Assembly: GCA_963667575.2 (NCBI GenBank) | Contig: CAXXHY010000004.1 | Coordinates: forward strand, 1 to 64,000 | Origin: G963665495 sp963667575 | GTDB lineage: Bacteria; Desulfobacterota; Desulfovibrionia; Desulfovibrionales; Desulfovibrionaceae | Length of the DNA stretch: 64,000 nt | Reading direction: 5' to 3' | Part shown: positions 62,013 to 64,000 of the stretch, in pieces | Layout of the letters: every line of letters starts with the position of its first letter | How positions within the stretch are numbered: position 1 is the stretch's first letter | Program-made: the position numbers and the translations under genes | The notes under the pieces: model-generated | What the model saw: only the letters and a program-made list of their open reading frames with translations | The model's database searches: none | Told to the model about the DNA's origin: nothing

Positions 62013-62354
62013 CTATTTTTCAGGCGATGTCCCTGATGGTGCATTGCTGGGCGATTTAACGATGAAAGAAACAGACTTGATATGCTTCCAATCCGCATCC
62101 GTATTTTCCGCTATCCAAAGGTCGTATTTCCGCTGAAGATTCAGCCACAAATCAGGTGTAGTATCGAATGCCCGTGACAGACGCAAAGCAAGATCCGTTG
62201 TCACGCCGACTTTCTCGTTGATCACGTTTGAAAGATGCTTTCTACTGACTCCAAGATGTTTAGCCAGGGCGGTTACAGTCAGAGACAGCGGTTCAAGGTA
62301 GTCATACCTGAGTATTGCGCCCGGATGCGTTGGTTTTCGTGTCATGGTTTCCAT
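62013..62354 (-). CDS. higA: HigA-type antitoxin
   Basis: 113 residues with an Xre-type helix-turn-helix (THPGAILRYDYLEPLSLTVT; LAKHLGVSRKHLSNVINEKV; TDLALRLSRAFDTTPDLWLN). It follows the HigB-like toxin in the same transcript (9 bp apart), the reversed toxin-first order that is characteristic of higBA. It should bind HigB and repress the promoter. Confidence 0.9.
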   Translation of the reverse strand: METMTRKPTHPGAILRYDYLEPLSLTVTALAKHLGVSRKHLSNVINEKVGVTTDLALRLSRAFDTTPDLWLNLQRKYDLWIAENTDADWKHIKSVSFIVKSPSNAPSGTSPEK

Positions 62355-62363
62355 GGTTACACC

Positions 62364-62642
62364 TCAATGATAGTCCTGATAATTCACCACATGGGCGTGG
62401 CCGTCTTCGAAACGAAAGGTCAAGCGCCAGTTACCCGAGACTTTGACAGACCAATGCTCAACCATAGAGCCCTTGAGCTGGTCCAGTCCGTATCCCGGAG
62501 CGTTCATATCCTTCACGTCCGAAGCGGCATCCAAGCGTTCAAGCATACGCGCAAGCCTTGCCGCGTGGTTCACCTGAATGCCCTTGGTGCTCCCTGTGTG
62601 GAAAAACGTTTCAAGCCCTTTGTGGGTAAAACTCTTAATCAT
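62364..62642 (-). CDS. higB: HigB-type mRNA interferase toxin
   Basis: 92 residues from the ATG at 62642 (MIKSFTHKGLETFFHTGSTK); the frame opens at 62672. The RelE fold segments (NAPGYGLDQLKGSMVEHWSV; SGNWRLTFRFEDGHAHVVNY) are typical of HigB, which cleaves translated mRNA. No strong Shine-Dalgarno sequence is seen before this ATG. The pair probably stabilises the island. Confidence 0.88.
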   Translation of the reverse strand: MIKSFTHKGLETFFHTGSTKGIQVNHAARLARMLERLDAASDVKDMNAPGYGLDQLKGSMVEHWSVKVSGNWRLTFRFEDGHAHVVNYQDYH

Positions 62643-62681
62643 GAGTGTAACCGTTTTGGTAACAATAGACAAGGGGAAACA

Positions 62682-63923
62682 TTATTTTCTGTCCGCCAAT
62701 CTGTTAACCTTGTTTCCTGCTTTGGGTTTCTGAATCAATGCCTCAAAGGCCCGGCATGCTTCCTCAAGTTGCGCGTCTCCAACATGGCTGTATCGTTGCG
62801 TGACAACCGGCGTTGAATGGCCCAATTGTTTTTGAACAAGATACAGACTTGATCCGCTTTCAATCATCCAAGAGGCGTGCGTATGCCTCAGACAGTGAAA
62901 TGAAAACCGCAATTTCGGATCTGTCACATTGTCGTTCAGTCCGAGTTCCGCCACTGCCAGATCAAACGACTTAGAGATTTTGCCGATACGCCCACCCACT
63001 CGGGATGGAAAAATATATTCGTTGTTCATCCCCTTGGGGAGGCCGTCAAGAACGGCAAAAACTTCCCCGGTCATTGGAACAGTTCTGTCCTTATCTCCCT
63101 TGGCGTTGAAAATATGTATCCTGCTTGTATCCAAATCGACATGCCCCCATTGAAGCCCGGTGATTTCAGAAAAACGCATGCCGGTATGGAGAGAAAAAAG
63201 GCAAATTTGATATGTTTGCTCGCTTTTGGCGCGGACAGCCTCAAGCAATGCTTTTGCCTCATACTGTTTTAAGTAACGCTGCCGGGTATTCGATACGCGC
63301 GGCATTTCAATTTTTTTAGTAGGTGATTCGTCAAATACAAGACCATATGTTCGGGCTTTGTTCCAGATAACGCGAAAACTGGCCATGACATATTGGATCG
63401 TACGTGGAGAGCGTCCTGCTTCCACCAAATTGGAGCGGATCTTCTCCAAGTGGCGCGGCGTGATCTTATGGAAAGGCTTTTTCCCGATAACAGGTCCAAT
63501 CCAGTTTTTGACATGTTCTTCAATTTTTCGGATGGACTCAGGTTTGCGGATGCCTTGTACCGCCGGGAGGTATTCTGTTTCAAAAAAGTGCTTGAAAGTG
63601 ATATTTTCACGGGCTTCACGCTCTGCAATCTCTTGGCGTTGTCGTTCCTTTTCAGCGCGTTTCTCTGCTTCCAAGGTGCGTTGTTCATCCAAGGTTTGAG
63701 CACCGTGTCCGGTCGTGTGTGCCTCTTGCAGGTCAGCCAGGATCTTTGCTGCTTTCTGGGCTGTCATGCCCTGGCTGCTCCATCCAACTCCTTCTTCTTT
63801 GCGCTTTCCTTCAACGCGATAGTAGACTGAAAAATAACGATCAAACTGCACGCCATGCTTTCTTGTCGGATGAACCCGGAAGCGCACGCCGGGATACTTG
63901 GTTGCTTGCCACTTTCTAGCCAT
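62682..63923 (-). CDS. Tyrosine-type site-specific integrase of the island
   Basis: 413 residues from the ATG at 63923 (AAGGTGG upstream; the frame reaches 63953 inside the end repeat). The N-terminal arm-binding domain (VRFRVHPTRKHGVQFDRYFS), a coiled linker rich in Glu/Arg, a SAM-like core-binding domain (KHFFETEYLPAVQGIRKPES) and the catalytic domain with GMRFSEITGLQWGH, HCLRHTHASWM and the nucleophile tyrosine in LGHSTPVVTQRYSHV are all present. It reads inward from the right end, directly beside the right end repeat. Confidence 0.93.
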   Translation of the reverse strand: MARKWQATKYPGVRFRVHPTRKHGVQFDRYFSVYYRVEGKRKEEGVGWSSQGMTAQKAAKILADLQEAHTTGHGAQTLDEQRTLEAEKRAEKERQRQEIAEREARENITFKHFFETEYLPAVQGIRKPESIRKIEEHVKNWIGPVIGKKPFHKITPRHLEKIRSNLVEAGRSPRTIQYVMASFRVIWNKARTYGLVFDESPTKKIEMPRVSNTRQRYLKQYEAKALLEAVRAKSEQTYQICLFSLHTGMRFSEITGLQWGHVDLDTSRIHIFNAKGDKDRTVPMTGEVFAVLDGLPKGMNNEYIFPSRVGGRIGKISKSFDLAVAELGLNDNVTDPKLRFSFHCLRHTHASWMIESGSSLYLVQKQLGHSTPVVTQRYSHVGDAQLEEACRAFEALIQKPKAGNKVNRLADRK

Positions 63924-63939
63924 GGTCCACCTTTTTTCC

Positions 63940-63968
63940 TTCTGGTCCATCATTGGTCCATCATTTTT
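63940..63968 (+). repeat. Right 29-bp end repeat of the island
   Basis: Identical to 51758-51786 and in the same orientation; 17 bp upstream of the integrase start. A further single TGGTCCA lies at 63923-63929. Confidence 0.75.
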
Positions 63969-64000
63969 ATAAAAAAGCAGGTGAAATTATGTGAAAGCCA

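Larger units (their letters stand above)
51704..64000. mobile_element. Integrative island at tRNA-Phe (right end outside window)
   Basis: Contains, left to right, a methyltransferase, helicase and GIY-YIG operon, a P4/plasmid-like ATPase and AlpA-like pair, an IS481-like element, small unknown genes, HigBA and a tyrosine integrase. An identical 29-bp sequence lies just inside both visible ends. The tRNA-Phe 3' end is not repeated by 64000, so attR is either beyond the window or very short. Confidence 0.8.

Noticed and set aside
61802..62059. 85-codon plus-strand ORF between the IS and higA
   Set aside because: No ribosome-binding site or family; it runs against the direction of all neighbouring island genes.

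Overview
The window looks like a chromosomal piece of a Desulfovibrio-like sulfate-reducing bacterium (Desulfobacterota). This is an inference from GC-rich core genes, a fused ATP sulfurylase/APS kinase, AcoR-type and sigma-54 control, and the general flavour of the proteins; there is no rRNA or other taxonomic marker to prove it.

Layout. 1-5.1 kb: a UmuC-type polymerase running off the left edge, two tandem paralogous membrane histidine kinases and a divergent response regulator with a Fis-type helix. 5.7-9.1 kb: an exported surface protein and the bifunctional ATP sulfurylase/APS kinase gene. 9.2-19.1 kb: a partial phage structural module (scaffold, P22-like coat, connector and tail-completion proteins, tail tube, tail assembly chaperone with a probable -1 frameshift, tail-tip or fibre proteins), interrupted at 12.9-14.2 kb by eight copies of a GC-rich repeat of about 163 bp. 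No terminase, portal, tape measure, lysis or integrase gene is visible with it.

19.2-29.0 kb: an acetoin-dehydrogenase-type cluster. The AcoR-like activator is transcribed leftward. Opposite it lie a sigma-54 promoter with two TGTTC-N7-GAACA upstream sites, then E2, a Lin0512-family protein, E1-alpha, E1-beta, AcoX kinase and a DUF6506-like protein. A hotdog thioesterase, a carboxymuconolactone-decarboxylase-like protein and lipoate-protein ligase follow on the other strand. No E3 gene is present. 29.2-34.4 kb: a GntR/FCD regulator downstream of a leftward sugar-acid-type operon (split transketolase, GntP permease, HIBADH-family dehydrogenase), with two TTGRTTAACCAA-type palindromes upstream of the operon that fit the regulator.

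35.0-43.6 kb: the most unusual stretch. Five tandem 25-residue peptide genes, each with its own ribosome-binding site and spaced 136-139 bp apart, are followed by a terminator, an IS remnant, an exported chimeric protein, RsgA, a Nif11-type RiPP precursor, and an AT-rich zone of IS debris. That zone holds a 0.7-kb segmental duplication and a small family of secreted proteins of unknown function. 43.9-51.2 kb: tRNA-Leu, an OmpR-type two-component system, and a VWA protein, PspA and membrane protein set, then a TraB/GumN-family protein.

51.6-64.0 kb: an island at tRNA-Phe. It carries a methyltransferase, helicase and GIY-YIG three-gene defence-type operon, a plasmid/P4-like AAA ATPase with an AlpA-like protein, an intact IS481-like element, HigBA and a tyrosine integrase. 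Tandem TGGTCCATCAT repeats lie just inside both ends.

Caution on sequence quality: almost every gene between about 7.6 and 29.8 kb (except much of 14.2-19.1 kb) is split by one-base changes, mostly extra bases, while genes outside this stretch are intact. I read these as consensus errors more than gene decay, so interrupted genes are given here with their inferred full extents.
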